A stretch of 18,430 nt of DNA from Clostridia bacterium (lineage in GTDB: Bacteria > Bacillota > Clostridia > Christensenellales > Aristaeellaceae): NCBI GenBank assembly GCA_900759005.1, contig CAAEUQ010000020.1, positions 1-18,430 on the forward strand, in the 5' to 3' direction. The notes under the pieces are model-generated. The model was not told the origin of the DNA, searched no databases, and worked only from the letters and a program-made list of their open reading frames with translations. Both the position numbers and the translations under genes were made by a program. Of the stretch, positions 1-7,147 are shown piece by piece. How positions within the stretch are numbered: position 1 is the first letter of the stretch; each line of letters starts with the position of its first letter.

Positions 1-94
1 CGAAGGTTTACTGGCGGTAAATCGAGGAATTTGCATGCCGCAGATGGCGGAAAAGACATCGCCGGACGCGCCGCCGAGTTGTGCGGTGTTGCCT
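1..94. other. Window edge, no gene called
   Basis: Short stretch downstream of ribU. Both strands have frames open to the edge, but none shows a start codon with a ribosome binding site or a recognisable motif. It could hold the end of a neighbouring gene; nothing can be supported from the sequence here. Confidence 0.4.
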
Positions 95-685
95 TTATTT
101 TCTGCCCTTCAGGATCGGCGAAAGCGGTTTATATACCATAAACGCGAGCGCCGTCGACAGCATCGCCTTCACAAAGGTGAACGGGATATTGAATTCAACC
201 AGCGCGCGCAAGAGCGAATCGACGTTCCTGTCGATCGCGCGATAGAGATTCAGAATCGTCTCCATCGGCATAAACGCCGTATACACCGGATACACCAGGA
301 AATAGTTGATCGGTAAACTCAGTATCGCCATGCACACCGCGCCCATAAACGCGCCCATAAACGCGCGTCTGCGCGTCTTTCCGCCGCGATAAACCAGTCC
401 CGCCGGCACGACGAAGCAAACGCCCAGCAGGAAATTGCTCAGCTCGCCCACACCGCCGGTAGTCGTAAACAACGCGTTGATCAGATTTTTCACAAGACAT
501 ACGATCGCTCCGCTCACCGGTCCGTAGGCAAACGCGGCGAGCAGCGCCGGAAGCTCCGAAAAATCGAGCTTCAAAAAACTTGGCGCAAGCGGCACGGAAA
601 AGGAAAGGAACATCAGCACCGTCGCAACGGCGGACAGCATTCCAAGAGACGCAATCTTACGGGTATTCAGCTGACTTTTCGACAT
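95..685 (-). CDS. ribU: Riboflavin ECF transporter S component RibU
   Basis: A 196-residue, very hydrophobic membrane protein that should capture riboflavin (possibly also FMN or roseoflavin) and work with a shared ECF energising module (EcfA1, EcfA2, EcfT) encoded elsewhere. The RibU-type signature KLDFSELPALLAAFAYGPVSG lies near residues 39-59, followed by the KNLIN segment; about six membrane spans are visible and the C-terminus is basic. The start at 685 was chosen because AAAGGGAG lies four to five bases upstream; an upstream in-frame ATG at 748 would fall inside the FMN riboswitch and is rejected. Length fits RibU proteins (about 190-210 residues). The FMN riboswitch directly upstream independently supports the flavin assignment. 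It is transcribed alone from its own promoter, divergent from the asparaginase unit. No ECF ATPase lies nearby, which is usual for group II ECF systems. Confidence 0.93.
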   Translation of the reverse strand: MSKSQLNTRKIASLGMLSAVATVLMFLSFSVPLAPSFLKLDFSELPALLAAFAYGPVSGAIVCLVKNLINALFTTTGGVGELSNFLLGVCFVVPAGLVYRGGKTRRRAFMGAFMGAVCMAILSLPINYFLVYPVYTAFMPMETILNLYRAIDRNVDSLLRALVEFNIPFTFVKAMLSTALAFMVYKPLSPILKGRK

Positions 686-688
686 GAT

Positions 689-740
689 TCTCCCTTTGGA
701 GATATGGGATGGATTTGGGGCGAGCGCCCCCGCCATATCT
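689..740 (-). promoter_or_regulatory. ribU translational expression platform
   Basis: Two helices compete here. Helix A pairs 733-740 with 700-707 (8 perfect pairs, AGATATGG with CCATATCT) and encloses a 5-bp GGGGC/GCCCC hairpin at 717-730. Helix B pairs 698-702 with 689-693 (TCTCC with GGAGA, loop AAAG) and buries the Shine-Dalgarno sequence. Both use 700-702, so they exclude each other; helix A also uses the 3' strand of aptamer P1. Inferred model: FMN stabilises P1, helix A cannot form, helix B sequesters the ribosome binding site and ribU is off. No U-tract follows any of the hairpins, so control looks translational. Confidence 0.6.
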
Positions 741-846
741 TCTTCCATCCGGACTGTACCGTCGGTACGGGAATTTCACCCGTTCAGCTTCTTCGCTCGC
801 GGACTGTCACCGCCGGTCGGGAATCGCACCCTGCCCTGAAGACATA
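734..846 (-). ncRNA. FMN riboswitch (RFN element)
   Basis: Reading the minus strand, the conserved RFN blocks appear in order: CAGGGCAGGGTG, ATTCCCGACCGGCGGT, CAGTCCGCGAGC, GGTGAAATTCCCGTACCGAC, GGTACAGTCCGGATGGAAGAAG. P1 can form between 838-846 (5' strand) and 734-742 (3' strand): nine pairs, two of them wobble. The aptamer begins almost at the predicted transcription start and ends about 50 bases before the ribU start codon. By family knowledge, FMN binding lowers expression of riboflavin uptake or synthesis genes. Confidence 0.95.
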
Positions 847-849
847 TCC

Positions 850-879
850 GTTATACGATAGAATCGCACTTTCTGTCAA
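850..879 (-). promoter_or_regulatory. SigA-type promoter of ribU
   Basis: On the minus strand TTGACA (874-879) is followed after 18 bases by TATAAC (850-855). Transcription should begin near 843, at the 5' edge of the riboswitch P1 stem. Confidence 0.75.
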
Positions 880-908
880 TCCTCGAAGCGTTAAATCCGC
901 CGAAAAGG

Positions 909-937
909 TTGACTTTGAATCTCCGCGAGGGTAAACT
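909..937 (+). promoter_or_regulatory. SigA-type promoter of the asparaginase unit
   Basis: TTGACT (909-914), a 17-base spacer, then TAAACT (932-937). The start codon is about 30 bases downstream of the expected transcription start. The promoter is divergent from the ribU promoter and the two -35 boxes are about 30 bases apart. Confidence 0.65.
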
Positions 938-973
938 GGAGCTTGGATCATTTCATTCATCGAGGTATTTTAC

Positions 974-1963
974 ATGAAGAGAATTTCCCTGCTGGCAACC
1001 GGCGGAACGATCGCCAGCATTCACAGCCCGTCCGGTCTGATTCCGGGCGTAACCGCGCGCGAGCTGCTTGAACGGGTGCCCGGTCTCTCCGAAAGCGCAG
1101 TCATTTCCGCGCGCGACGTATTTTCTCTGGATTCCAGCAATATTCAGCCCGAGGAATGGCGCGTTCTGGCGCGCGCCGCGTTCGACGCGTTGAATGAGTC
1201 CGACGGCGTTGTCATCACGCACGGCACGGACACAATGGCGTATTCCGCCGCGGCGCTTTCGTTCATGCTGCGCGCACCGCGCGGTCCAGTGGTGTTCACC
1301 GGCTCACAGCTCCCGCTGAATCACCCTCTTTCAGACGCGGCTTCCAACCTGCGCGAAGCGGTCGAGGTCGCGCGCACTGCGCCGGCGGGCGTTTACGTCG
1401 TATTCAACCATAAGATCATCCACGGCGCGCGTGCCGTCAAGCTCCGCACCACCAGCTTCGATGCGTTCGACAGCGTAAACGCATTGCCCGTCGGCTTTCT
1501 GGACGCAGAAGGCGCGCATTACCACGGCGAACCCGTTCTCCCGCACGGAGAACCGGCATTGCTCGACGAGCTCGATCCGCGCGTGTTCCTGCTGAAACTC
1601 ATGCCGGGCACTGCGCCGGAAATCTTCGATTGGATTGCCGAATCCGGAATGCGCGGCGTGGTCCTCGAGGCGTTCGGTCTTGGCGGACTGCACTACATCC
1701 GCCGCAACCTCGTCGATAAGCTGAAAATGCTCGGTTCCCGCGGCGTGTGCACGCTCGTGACCACGCAGTGTATGTATGAAAAGACGAATTTCAACATCTA
1801 CGAAGTCGGCAGGAATGTTCTCTCCAATCGCGTGTTCAGTGCGCACGACATGACCAGTGAAGCCGCAGTCGCAAAGCTCATGTGGGTGCTGGGCGATTCA
1901 GAAAACCGACTTTCCCTGATTGAGAAAAACGTCTGCGGCGAAATGCAAGGGAGGCCCGAATGA
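974..1963 (+). CDS. ansA: L-asparaginase, type I (cytoplasmic)
   Basis: Hydrolyses L-asparagine to L-aspartate and ammonia in the cytosol. The 329-residue product has the hallmarks of the family: TGGTIAS at residues 9-15 with the nucleophile Thr12, SLDSSNIQPE (51-60) in the substrate loop, ITHGTDTM (81-88) with the Thr85/Asp86 pair, TGSQLPL (109-115), and Lys156 in GARAVKLRTTSFDAF. There is no signal peptide, and length and motifs fit the type I, AnsA-like group better than the exported type II. GAGG lies eight bases before the ATG. It overlaps the EamA transporter gene by four bases (ATGA), so the two are probably translationally coupled. Its product aspartate would feed the aspartase encoded at 5275-6648. 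Confidence 0.95.
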   Translation: MKRISLLATGGTIASIHSPSGLIPGVTARELLERVPGLSESAVISARDVFSLDSSNIQPEEWRVLARAAFDALNESDGVVITHGTDTMAYSAAALSFMLRAPRGPVVFTGSQLPLNHPLSDAASNLREAVEVARTAPAGVYVVFNHKIIHGARAVKLRTTSFDAFDSVNALPVGFLDAEGAHYHGEPVLPHGEPALLDELDPRVFLLKLMPGTAPEIFDWIAESGMRGVVLEAFGLGGLHYIRRNLVDKLKMLGSRGVCTLVTTQCMYEKTNFNIYEVGRNVLSNRVFSAHDMTSEAAVAKLMWVLGDSENRLSLIEKNVCGEMQGRPE

Positions 1964-2799
1964 ATAAGCGTTCTCTGGGCGCGCTTCAGGTCGCGCTGGG
2001 CGCAGTCTGCTGGAGCTTTGCAGGCGTGCTGGGCAAATGGGTCAGCTGGAATTCGCTTACGCAAAACGGCTTCCGCTCGCTGTTCGGATTCATCATCTTC
2101 CTGATTCTTTCCCGAAAGACGCGCGTTCCGCTCACGAAGGGCAATCTTCTGGGCGCAATCGGCGTGGCGGGCACGTCGATTCTGTTCATGACGGCGAACA
2201 AATTCACCAGCGCCGCAAACGCGATCGTGCTGCAATACGCAATGCCGATCTTCGTCGTCCTGTTCTTCTATCTGTTCCGCCATCAAAAGCCCACGCGCGC
2301 AAATCTGATCGCCGTCGCCTGTATGCTCGCGGGCGTGATGCTCTGCTCGTGGAGCGGGCTTTCCGGCGGCGGCAGCGCCATCGGCAATCTCTGTGGCATT
2401 CTCTCTGCGCTCACGTTCTCGCTGGTGTTCTTCTGCTCGAAAATGGAGGGCGCAAACGCAATCGAATATTCGCTGCTCGGCTGCGCGCTCGGAATTCCGT
2501 TCTGCATCAGCGCGTTCTTCGATCCCGAATTTACATTTACGTTCAATCAGATGCTCGCGGCGCTTGCGCTCGGCGCGTGCTTCTCGCTCGGCTATTTCTT
2601 AGTGTCCCTCGGCATGAACAATACCGACGCGATCACCGCGGCGATTCTCGCAAACCTTGAGCCGGTCTTAAATCCCGTCTGGGTCTTCCTGTTTCTCGGC
2701 GAAAATCCGGGCACGCTCAGTATTCTCGGCGCAGCGATCGTCCTGATTGCCGACACAATCTATTCGATTTTGGGGGTAAAAGCAAATGGAAACGCTTGA
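1960..2799 (+). CDS. EamA/DMT-superfamily transporter
   Basis: A 279-residue polytopic membrane protein of the drug/metabolite transporter superfamily. Two EamA repeats are visible, roughly residues 7-130 and 145-273, giving about ten spans. Typical pieces are LGAVCWSFAGVLGKWV at the N-terminus, the first-repeat segment NAIVLQYAMPIFVVLF, and the matching second-repeat segment AAILANLEPVLNPVWVFLFLGE. Substrates of this family are diverse (amino acids, metabolites, drugs) and cannot be read from sequence. The start ATG overlaps the asparaginase stop by four bases and the end overlaps the SGNH gene by 14 bases, so it belongs to a tight three-gene unit. Export or uptake of an amino acid related to Asn/Asp is a guess from context only. 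Confidence 0.9.
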   Translation: MNKRSLGALQVALGAVCWSFAGVLGKWVSWNSLTQNGFRSLFGFIIFLILSRKTRVPLTKGNLLGAIGVAGTSILFMTANKFTSAANAIVLQYAMPIFVVLFFYLFRHQKPTRANLIAVACMLAGVMLCSWSGLSGGGSAIGNLCGILSALTFSLVFFCSKMEGANAIEYSLLGCALGIPFCISAFFDPEFTFTFNQMLAALALGACFSLGYFLVSLGMNNTDAITAAILANLEPVLNPVWVFLFLGENPGTLSILGAAIVLIADTIYSILGVKANGNA

Positions 2800-3475
2800 A
2801 AAGATCATCCACACCGTTCCGGCATCCCGTCAGGTTTCGCGCTATGTTCGTTTGCTTAATGATTCCGCCGGTTCGCCGCGCCTGCTCTTTCTCGGAAATT
2901 CCGTGACCTGGCACGCGCCGAAGGATGACATCGGCTGGGCCGGCGACTGGGGCATGGCGGCGTCAAGCGCCGAAAACGATTACGCCCACCGCGTGCTCTC
3001 CGCCGTTCGCGAACGCTTTCCGAGCGCCTCGGGCATGATCCTTCAGGGTGCGGTCTGGGAACGCAATCTTGAATGCGACTGCGCGTCCGAATTCGCCGGC
3101 GCGCGCGAATTCGCCGCCGATGCACTGATTTTCACGCTCTGTGCAAACACGCCCGCGGACACGTTCCGCGCCGAAGCGTTCGTCGCCGGCATGGAAAGAC
3201 TTCTTTCCTATGCGTCCGAAAACAGCGTTTCTCCGATCGTCCTCGTCGCGACGGACTTCTTCGGCGATCCGTCCAAATCCGCCGCGATTGAAGCCTATGC
3301 CGCCCGTCATTCGGCGACCGTCGTCAATCTCCTCGATCTCGGCGCGAATCCCGAAAATCGAGCGCTCGGCAAATTCGCCCACGAGGGCGTTGCCAACCAT
3401 CCCGGTGATCTGGGAATGCAGCGAATCGCCGAAAGAATCCTCGAAAAGCTCATCCCCGCTCTGGAGAAAAGATGA
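2786..3475 (+). CDS. SGNH/GDSL-family hydrolase
   Basis: A 229-residue soluble protein without signal peptide. Block I is LLFLGNSVT (residues 33-41) with the candidate nucleophile Ser39; the usual GDS is GNS here. Near the C-terminus, VANHPGDLGMQRIAERIL supplies the Asp and His expected in block V (an xxHPxDxGM pattern). These residues suggest an esterase or acylhydrolase acting on a carbohydrate or other small substrate, which cannot be specified. The gene starts inside the transporter gene (14-base overlap); GGGGG lies several bases before the ATG. It ends immediately before a strong terminator, so it is the last gene of the asparaginase unit. I know of no established link between SGNH hydrolases and asparaginase. 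Confidence 0.82.
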   Translation: METLEKIIHTVPASRQVSRYVRLLNDSAGSPRLLFLGNSVTWHAPKDDIGWAGDWGMAASSAENDYAHRVLSAVRERFPSASGMILQGAVWERNLECDCASEFAGAREFAADALIFTLCANTPADTFRAEAFVAGMERLLSYASENSVSPIVLVATDFFGDPSKSAAIEAYAARHSATVVNLLDLGANPENRALGKFAHEGVANHPGDLGMQRIAERILEKLIPALEKR

Positions 3476-3480
3476 ATTTC

Positions 3481-3512
3481 GGCTCCGATGTCCAACACAT
3501 CGGAGCCGTTTT
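3481..3512 (+). terminator. Rho-independent terminator of the asparaginase unit
   Basis: A perfect 11-bp stem GGCTCCGATGT / ACATCGGAGCC with a five-base loop (CCAAC), followed by GTTTTAAT. It lies five bases after the SGNH hydrolase stop codon. Confidence 0.92.
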
Positions 3513-3622
3513 AATGTTCGTGTTTTTGCAAATATCCTGTCGCATATTCACACGAATCATCAGTTTTTCTCTAAATTCACGAACTATATTTCATTTCAAA
3601 ACCTTTCCAGCCGCATTTTTCC

Positions 3623-3651
3623 TTGACGCATTCATCGTGCAATGCTATAAT
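3623..3651 (+). promoter_or_regulatory. SigA-type promoter of purF
   Basis: TTGACG (3623-3628), a 17-base spacer, then a perfect TATAAT (3646-3651). Transcription is expected near 3658. This rules out the in-frame ATG at 3472, far upstream, as the purF start. Confidence 0.88.
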
Positions 3652-3666
3652 GAAAATCGTATTTTT

Positions 3667-3720
3667 CGCCGGTACACTCCGGCAAACCCATCGATAAGCG
3701 CCGGCGATTGGGCGCAGGAG
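3667..3720 (+). promoter_or_regulatory. Structured purF leader
   Basis: The leader of about 72 bases has a hairpin GCCGG/CCGGC (3668-3672 with 3679-3683) and a second one GCGCC/GGCGC (3698-3702 with 3711-3715) that touches the AGGAG ribosome binding site at 3716-3720. A third pairing, CGCCGG (3667-3672) with CCGGCG (3701-3706), would exclude both. No known riboswitch consensus was recognised, so a regulatory role is only an inference. Confidence 0.35.
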
Positions 3721-3729
3721 CAATGGTTT

Positions 3730-5151
3730 ATGAGCAGTCTTCACGATGAATGCGGCGTATTCGGGATCTACAGTCCCGATGTTTTCGATATCGCGCCGCT
3801 GTGTTATCACGGTCTATTCGCGCTGCAGCATCGCGGTCAGGAAAGCGCGGGCATCGCAGTCAATCAGAAGGGCGTCATGCGCTGCCATAAGGACGCGGGG
3901 CTGGTCAATGACGTATTCACCCCCGAAAACCTCCGCGCGCTCGGTCAGGGCAATCTCGCAGTCGCCCACGTTCGCTATGGCACCACCGGCGTCAATCCCC
4001 GCCAGAACGCGCAGCCGATCGTCGTCAACCACGTCAAAGGGCTGATGGCAATGGCGCATAACGGCGCGCTGACCAACGCTGCGGAACTGCGCGAGGAACT
4101 CGAGCTCGCCGGCGCAATCTTCCACATGACCAGCGATTCGGAAATCATTACGCACTCGATCATCCGCGAACGCCTGAAAGCCCCCTCGATCGAGGAAGCC
4201 GTCTCCCGCGCAATGGATCGTCTGGAAGGCGCGTATTCACTGGTGATCATGTCCTCGACCAAACTGATCGCCGTCCGCGACCCCCACGGCTTCCGCCCGC
4301 TCTGCATGGGCAAATTGGACGGTGGGCGCATCGTATTCGCCTCCGAAACCTGCGCGCTGGATTGCGTGGGCGCAACATTCGTGCGCGATATCGAGCCCGG
4401 CGAAATCGTGGTCGTCGATAAAAATGGCGTGCATTCCGACAAAAGTCACGTCGGCAAATGCCCGAAGACGCTCTGCGCATTTGAATTCATCTATATTGCG
4501 CGCCCCGATTCCATTCTGGACGGCTCAAGCGTGCATTGGGCGCGCCAGCGCGCGGGCAGCTTCCTCGCACTGGAACACCCCGTTCAGGCGGACGTCGTCA
4601 TCGGCGTTCCGGACAGCGGCATCGACGCGGCGATCGGCTATGCGCGCACTTCCGGCATCCCTTACGGCATAGGCTTCCTTAAAAACAAATACATCGGCCG
4701 CACGTTCATTCAGCCCACGCAGGAGGGCAGAGAAATGCAGGTTCGCATCAAACTGAACCCAATCTCCGCCACCGTAAAGGGCAAGCGCGTCGTGCTGGTC
4801 GACGATTCCATCGTCCGCGGCACCACGTCCATGCGCATCGTTCAGCTTTTGCGCAAGGCGGGCGCTTCCGAAGTGCATATGCGCTCGTCCGCGCCGCCGT
4901 TTCTGCACCCCTGCTATTTCGGCATCGACGTCGACAGCGAGGAAAACCTCATCGCCGCCAAATATTCGCTCGAAGAAATCCGTGAAAAACTGGGTGTCGA
5001 TTCCCTCGGCTATCTCTCCGTTGAAAACGCACGCAAGCTCGCGGACAATACCTGCGGCTTCTGCACCGCCTGTTTCGACGGCAATTACCCCTGCAAACCG
5101 CCGGCGTGCCGCCAGAAAAGCCTTTTCGAGCGCAGCGTCAACGAAAACTGA
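3730..5151 (+). CDS. purF: Amidophosphoribosyltransferase PurF
   Basis: Catalyses the committed step of de novo purine synthesis: PRPP plus glutamine to phosphoribosylamine, glutamate and pyrophosphate. The 473-residue product has a short propeptide (MSSLHDE) before Cys8, which becomes the N-terminal nucleophile (CGVFGIY). The class II glutaminase domain spans about 8-240, with QHRGQESAGIA and GNLAVAHVRYGTTG. The phosphoribosyltransferase domain carries the PRPP loop VVLVDDSIVRGTTS (354-367). Cysteines of the Bacillus-type 4Fe-4S cluster appear in KTLCAFEF (249), LHPCYFG (395) and GFCTACFDG (445, 448), so an oxygen-labile Fe-S enzyme is expected. The start was chosen because AGGAG lies nine bases upstream and the promoter is downstream of the alternative start. 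It stands alone here, without other pur genes. Confidence 0.97.
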   Translation: MSSLHDECGVFGIYSPDVFDIAPLCYHGLFALQHRGQESAGIAVNQKGVMRCHKDAGLVNDVFTPENLRALGQGNLAVAHVRYGTTGVNPRQNAQPIVVNHVKGLMAMAHNGALTNAAELREELELAGAIFHMTSDSEIITHSIIRERLKAPSIEEAVSRAMDRLEGAYSLVIMSSTKLIAVRDPHGFRPLCMGKLDGGRIVFASETCALDCVGATFVRDIEPGEIVVVDKNGVHSDKSHVGKCPKTLCAFEFIYIARPDSILDGSSVHWARQRAGSFLALEHPVQADVVIGVPDSGIDAAIGYARTSGIPYGIGFLKNKYIGRTFIQPTQEGREMQVRIKLNPISATVKGKRVVLVDDSIVRGTTSMRIVQLLRKAGASEVHMRSSAPPFLHPCYFGIDVDSEENLIAAKYSLEEIREKLGVDSLGYLSVENARKLADNTCGFCTACFDGNYPCKPPACRQKSLFERSVNEN

Positions 5152-5166
5152 ATGCACGCTCCAATC

Positions 5167-5201
5167 AAAAAAACGCGCCGTTTCAACCGAAACGAGCGCG
5201 T
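5167..5201 (-). terminator. Bidirectional terminator between purF and aspA
   Basis: A 12-bp stem (5173-5184 with 5189-5201, one bulged A at 5195) and four-base loop. Read on the minus strand it is followed by T7 (5167-5173), a strong terminator for aspA. Read on the plus strand it is followed by the AT-rich TATATTTTATT and can end purF. Confidence 0.85.
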
Positions 5202-5279
5202 ATATTTTATTGCGTTGCATCGAATTAAGCAACATACTCCGCTGCTTGTTTCAACCGAAACAAACGCGTATATTTTATT
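5180..5279. repeat. Tandem 32-bp repeat carrying a hairpin
   Basis: Copies at 5180-5211 and 5248-5279 (period 68) match at 30 of 32 positions; each starts GTTTCAACCGAAAC and ends CGTATATTTTATT. Each carries the GTTTC/GAAAC hairpin (extended to TTGTTTC/GAAACAA in copy 2, 5246-5263). Copy 2 includes the aspA stop codon (5275-5277), which suggests a local duplication of the gene end together with its terminator. Confidence 0.85.
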
Positions 5280-6648
5280 CCCGCCCCTCGAGGCATTCGC
5301 TTACGATTTTTTCAATCTCCGCGCGGGGAATGTTCAGCGTCTCCGCCGCAACGTCCACCACCGTCCGCTTTTCGGAAAGCGCCTTTTTCACAATTGCCGT
5401 CGCCTGTTCATAGCCGAACGCCGGACAAAGCGCCGTCGCGATCACCGCGGACTGCATCAGCAGACTCCGGCAGTGCTCCACATCCGTCGCGATTCCATCG
5501 ATGCAGCGAATCCGGAACGTGTCCGCCGCGTGTGCGAGCACCTCCAACGATTCAAACAGCCGGTAAAACAGCACGGGCTCAAACGCGTTCAGCTCCAGCT
5601 GTCCCGCTTCGACCGCCATCGAAATCGTCACATCATTGCCTGCAACCAGGAACGCCGCCTGCGTCACCACCTCGGGAATCACCGGATTGATCTTGCCCGG
5701 CATGATCGACGATCCGTGCTGACGCGCGGGAAGCTTCAATTCCTCAATGCCGCCGCAGGGACCGCTCGAAAGCAATCGCATATCATTGGCAATCTTCGAC
5801 ATGACCAGCGCGCAGTTCTTCACCGCCGAGGACACTGCCGCAAAGCCGTCCGGATTCTGCGTCGCATCTATCATATCATCTGCGTGCTTCAGCGGCTGAC
5901 CCACCAGGTCGGCAAGCAGTTCAACCACGCATGAAAGATAGCCATCGCTCGCGTTGATGCTGGTTCCAATCGCCGTCGCGCCGAGATTTAATTCATACAT
6001 CTCGTTCAGGCTCTTGCGAATGCGCATTTGGCATCGCCGCAGCGCGTTCGCGTGTGCTGCGAATTCCTGACCTACAAACATCGGCACCGCGTCCTGTAAC
6101 TGCGTGCGGCCGAGCTTGATCACGTGCTCGTTTTCCTTTGCCTTCTTTTTAAGCGAGTCAATCAGCTTGTCCAGCGCGTCGATCAGCTCTTCCGTCAGCT
6201 TGATCGCCGTAAGCTTGCCCGCCGACGGGAACACATCGTTCGTCGACTGCGCCATGTTCACATGATCGTTCGGGTGCACGATATACTTCCCGCGATGACC
6301 GCCCAGAATCTCCGTCGCACGGCTGGCAATCACCTCGTTCGTATTCATGTTTGCCGACGTACCGGCGCCGCCCTGCACGGGATCCACCACGAACTGATCG
6401 CGGAATCTGCCGGACAGGATTTCGTCGCACGCGCGAATGATCGCATTCGCAATCTCCGGCTTCAGCGTGCCCGCGCGCAGATTTGCCATCGCCGCCGCCT
6501 TTTTGATTTCAACGAGGCTGTCGATCATGTATGGATGCATCAGCCGCCCCGTCATCGGAAAATTATCCTTCGCACGCGCCGTCTGCACGCCGTAATACGC
6601 GTCGTCCGGCAGAAATACCTCGCCGATTGAATCCCGTTCCGTCCTCAT
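5275..6648 (-). CDS. aspA: Aspartate ammonia-lyase (aspartase)
   Basis: Converts L-aspartate to fumarate and ammonia. The 457-residue protein belongs to the aspartase/fumarase superfamily and contains QGGAGTSANMNTNEV (92-106), NDHVNMAQSTND (127-138) and the catalytic-loop signature GSSIMPGKINP (312-322). It reads as aspartase rather than class II fumarase: GRTQLQDAVPM instead of GRTHLQDATPL, NLGATAIGTS, MSKIANDMRLLSSGP, NPVIPEVVTQ and EAGQLELNAFEPV. The start is supported by GGAGG at 6658-6662, nine bases upstream. It is transcribed alone, convergent with purF. No promoter could be placed with confidence in the AT-rich upstream region. With the asparaginase at 974-1963 it forms an Asn to fumarate route. 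A misassigned fumarase is the only realistic alternative. Confidence 0.92.
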   Translation of the reverse strand: MRTERDSIGEVFLPDDAYYGVQTARAKDNFPMTGRLMHPYMIDSLVEIKKAAAMANLRAGTLKPEIANAIIRACDEILSGRFRDQFVVDPVQGGAGTSANMNTNEVIASRATEILGGHRGKYIVHPNDHVNMAQSTNDVFPSAGKLTAIKLTEELIDALDKLIDSLKKKAKENEHVIKLGRTQLQDAVPMFVGQEFAAHANALRRCQMRIRKSLNEMYELNLGATAIGTSINASDGYLSCVVELLADLVGQPLKHADDMIDATQNPDGFAAVSSAVKNCALVMSKIANDMRLLSSGPCGGIEELKLPARQHGSSIMPGKINPVIPEVVTQAAFLVAGNDVTISMAVEAGQLELNAFEPVLFYRLFESLEVLAHAADTFRIRCIDGIATDVEHCRSLLMQSAVIATALCPAFGYEQATAIVKKALSEKRTVVDVAAETLNIPRAEIEKIVSECLEGRE

Positions 6649-7011
6649 TTGCCTTTCCCTCCAAAGCCAACGTATCTATTTGAATTTGCTGTTATCCCAC
6701 ATTCCAACGAACTCTATTTTACAGCATATTTGATTCAATTTATTTGATTTTTCCGACATTTCAGGTTAATTTGAATATTTTAATTGCATTTTTATTTTTC
6801 GTTTTGCAAGTTCTATATGCATTTTATGCAACGCCCAACTGCAATCCGCCACTACAAATCATACATTTTCGCTCAATATTGCAGTTTTCCGCCCCACCCA
6901 TGATTCAAAACTTATCTTACGCACCGAAAACTGCAAGCTCGTCCTGCAAAACGACCATTCCCACAGGCGCATGAAATTTATAAAATCTCTATACAAAAAA
7001 CGCTTTCAAGG
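6649..7011. other. AT-rich divergent intergenic region with inverted repeat
   Basis: No supported gene lies between aspA and the malic enzyme gene. The stretch is much more AT-rich than its surroundings. AACTGCAAT at 6837-6845 is matched by its exact inverse ATTGCAGTT at 6878-6886, and AACTGCAA recurs at 6929-6936. These may be regulator sites for either divergent gene, but no known operator was recognised. Open frames here lack ribosome binding sites. Confidence 0.45.
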
Positions 7012-7040
7012 TTGACGCGGCGCGCGGATTGCGCTATACT
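7012..7040 (+). promoter_or_regulatory. SigA-type promoter of the malic enzyme gene
   Basis: TTGACG (7012-7017), a 17-base spacer, then TATACT (7035-7040). The leader is about 100 bases. TCCTCC at 7072-7077 is complementary to GGAGGA of the ribosome binding site (7134-7139), a possible but unproven long-range pairing. Confidence 0.8.
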
Positions 7041-7147
7041 AAACTCGGTGGAAATCGGCGAACGCCGTTAATCCTCCGTCAACCAGAGAGATCGATCAGA
7101 GAGAAAAAAAGATCAATCACATACACCAAACAAGGAGGAAGATCATC

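Noticed and set aside
1..94. Possible end or start of a neighbouring gene at the window edge
   Set aside because: Several frames are open to the edge, but none has a start signal or a recognisable motif, so strand and identity cannot be decided.
686..748. Upstream start for RibU at 748
   Set aside because: It lies within the FMN riboswitch sequence; the ATG at 685 has a proper Shine-Dalgarno and gives the normal protein length.
3472..3729. 86-residue N-terminal extension of PurF in the same open frame
   Set aside because: The frame crosses the terminator of the previous unit and the purF promoter (TATAAT at 3646). The Cys8 propeptide and AGGAG place the true start at 3730.
5173..5279. CRISPR array suggested by the repeated GTTTCAACCGAAAC
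   Set aside because: Only two copies with the repeat itself extending into an AT tail and a gene stop codon, no further spacers and no cas genes; it is a duplicated terminator-like hairpin.
6744..6974. 76-codon open frame in the AT-rich spacer
   Set aside because: No ribosome binding site, hydrophobic start from T-rich DNA only, and no similarity recognised.
7041..7147. Riboswitch in the malic enzyme leader
   Set aside because: Only a tiny CGGC/GCCG hairpin and a TCCTCC segment able to pair with the ribosome binding site are visible; no known aptamer core is present.
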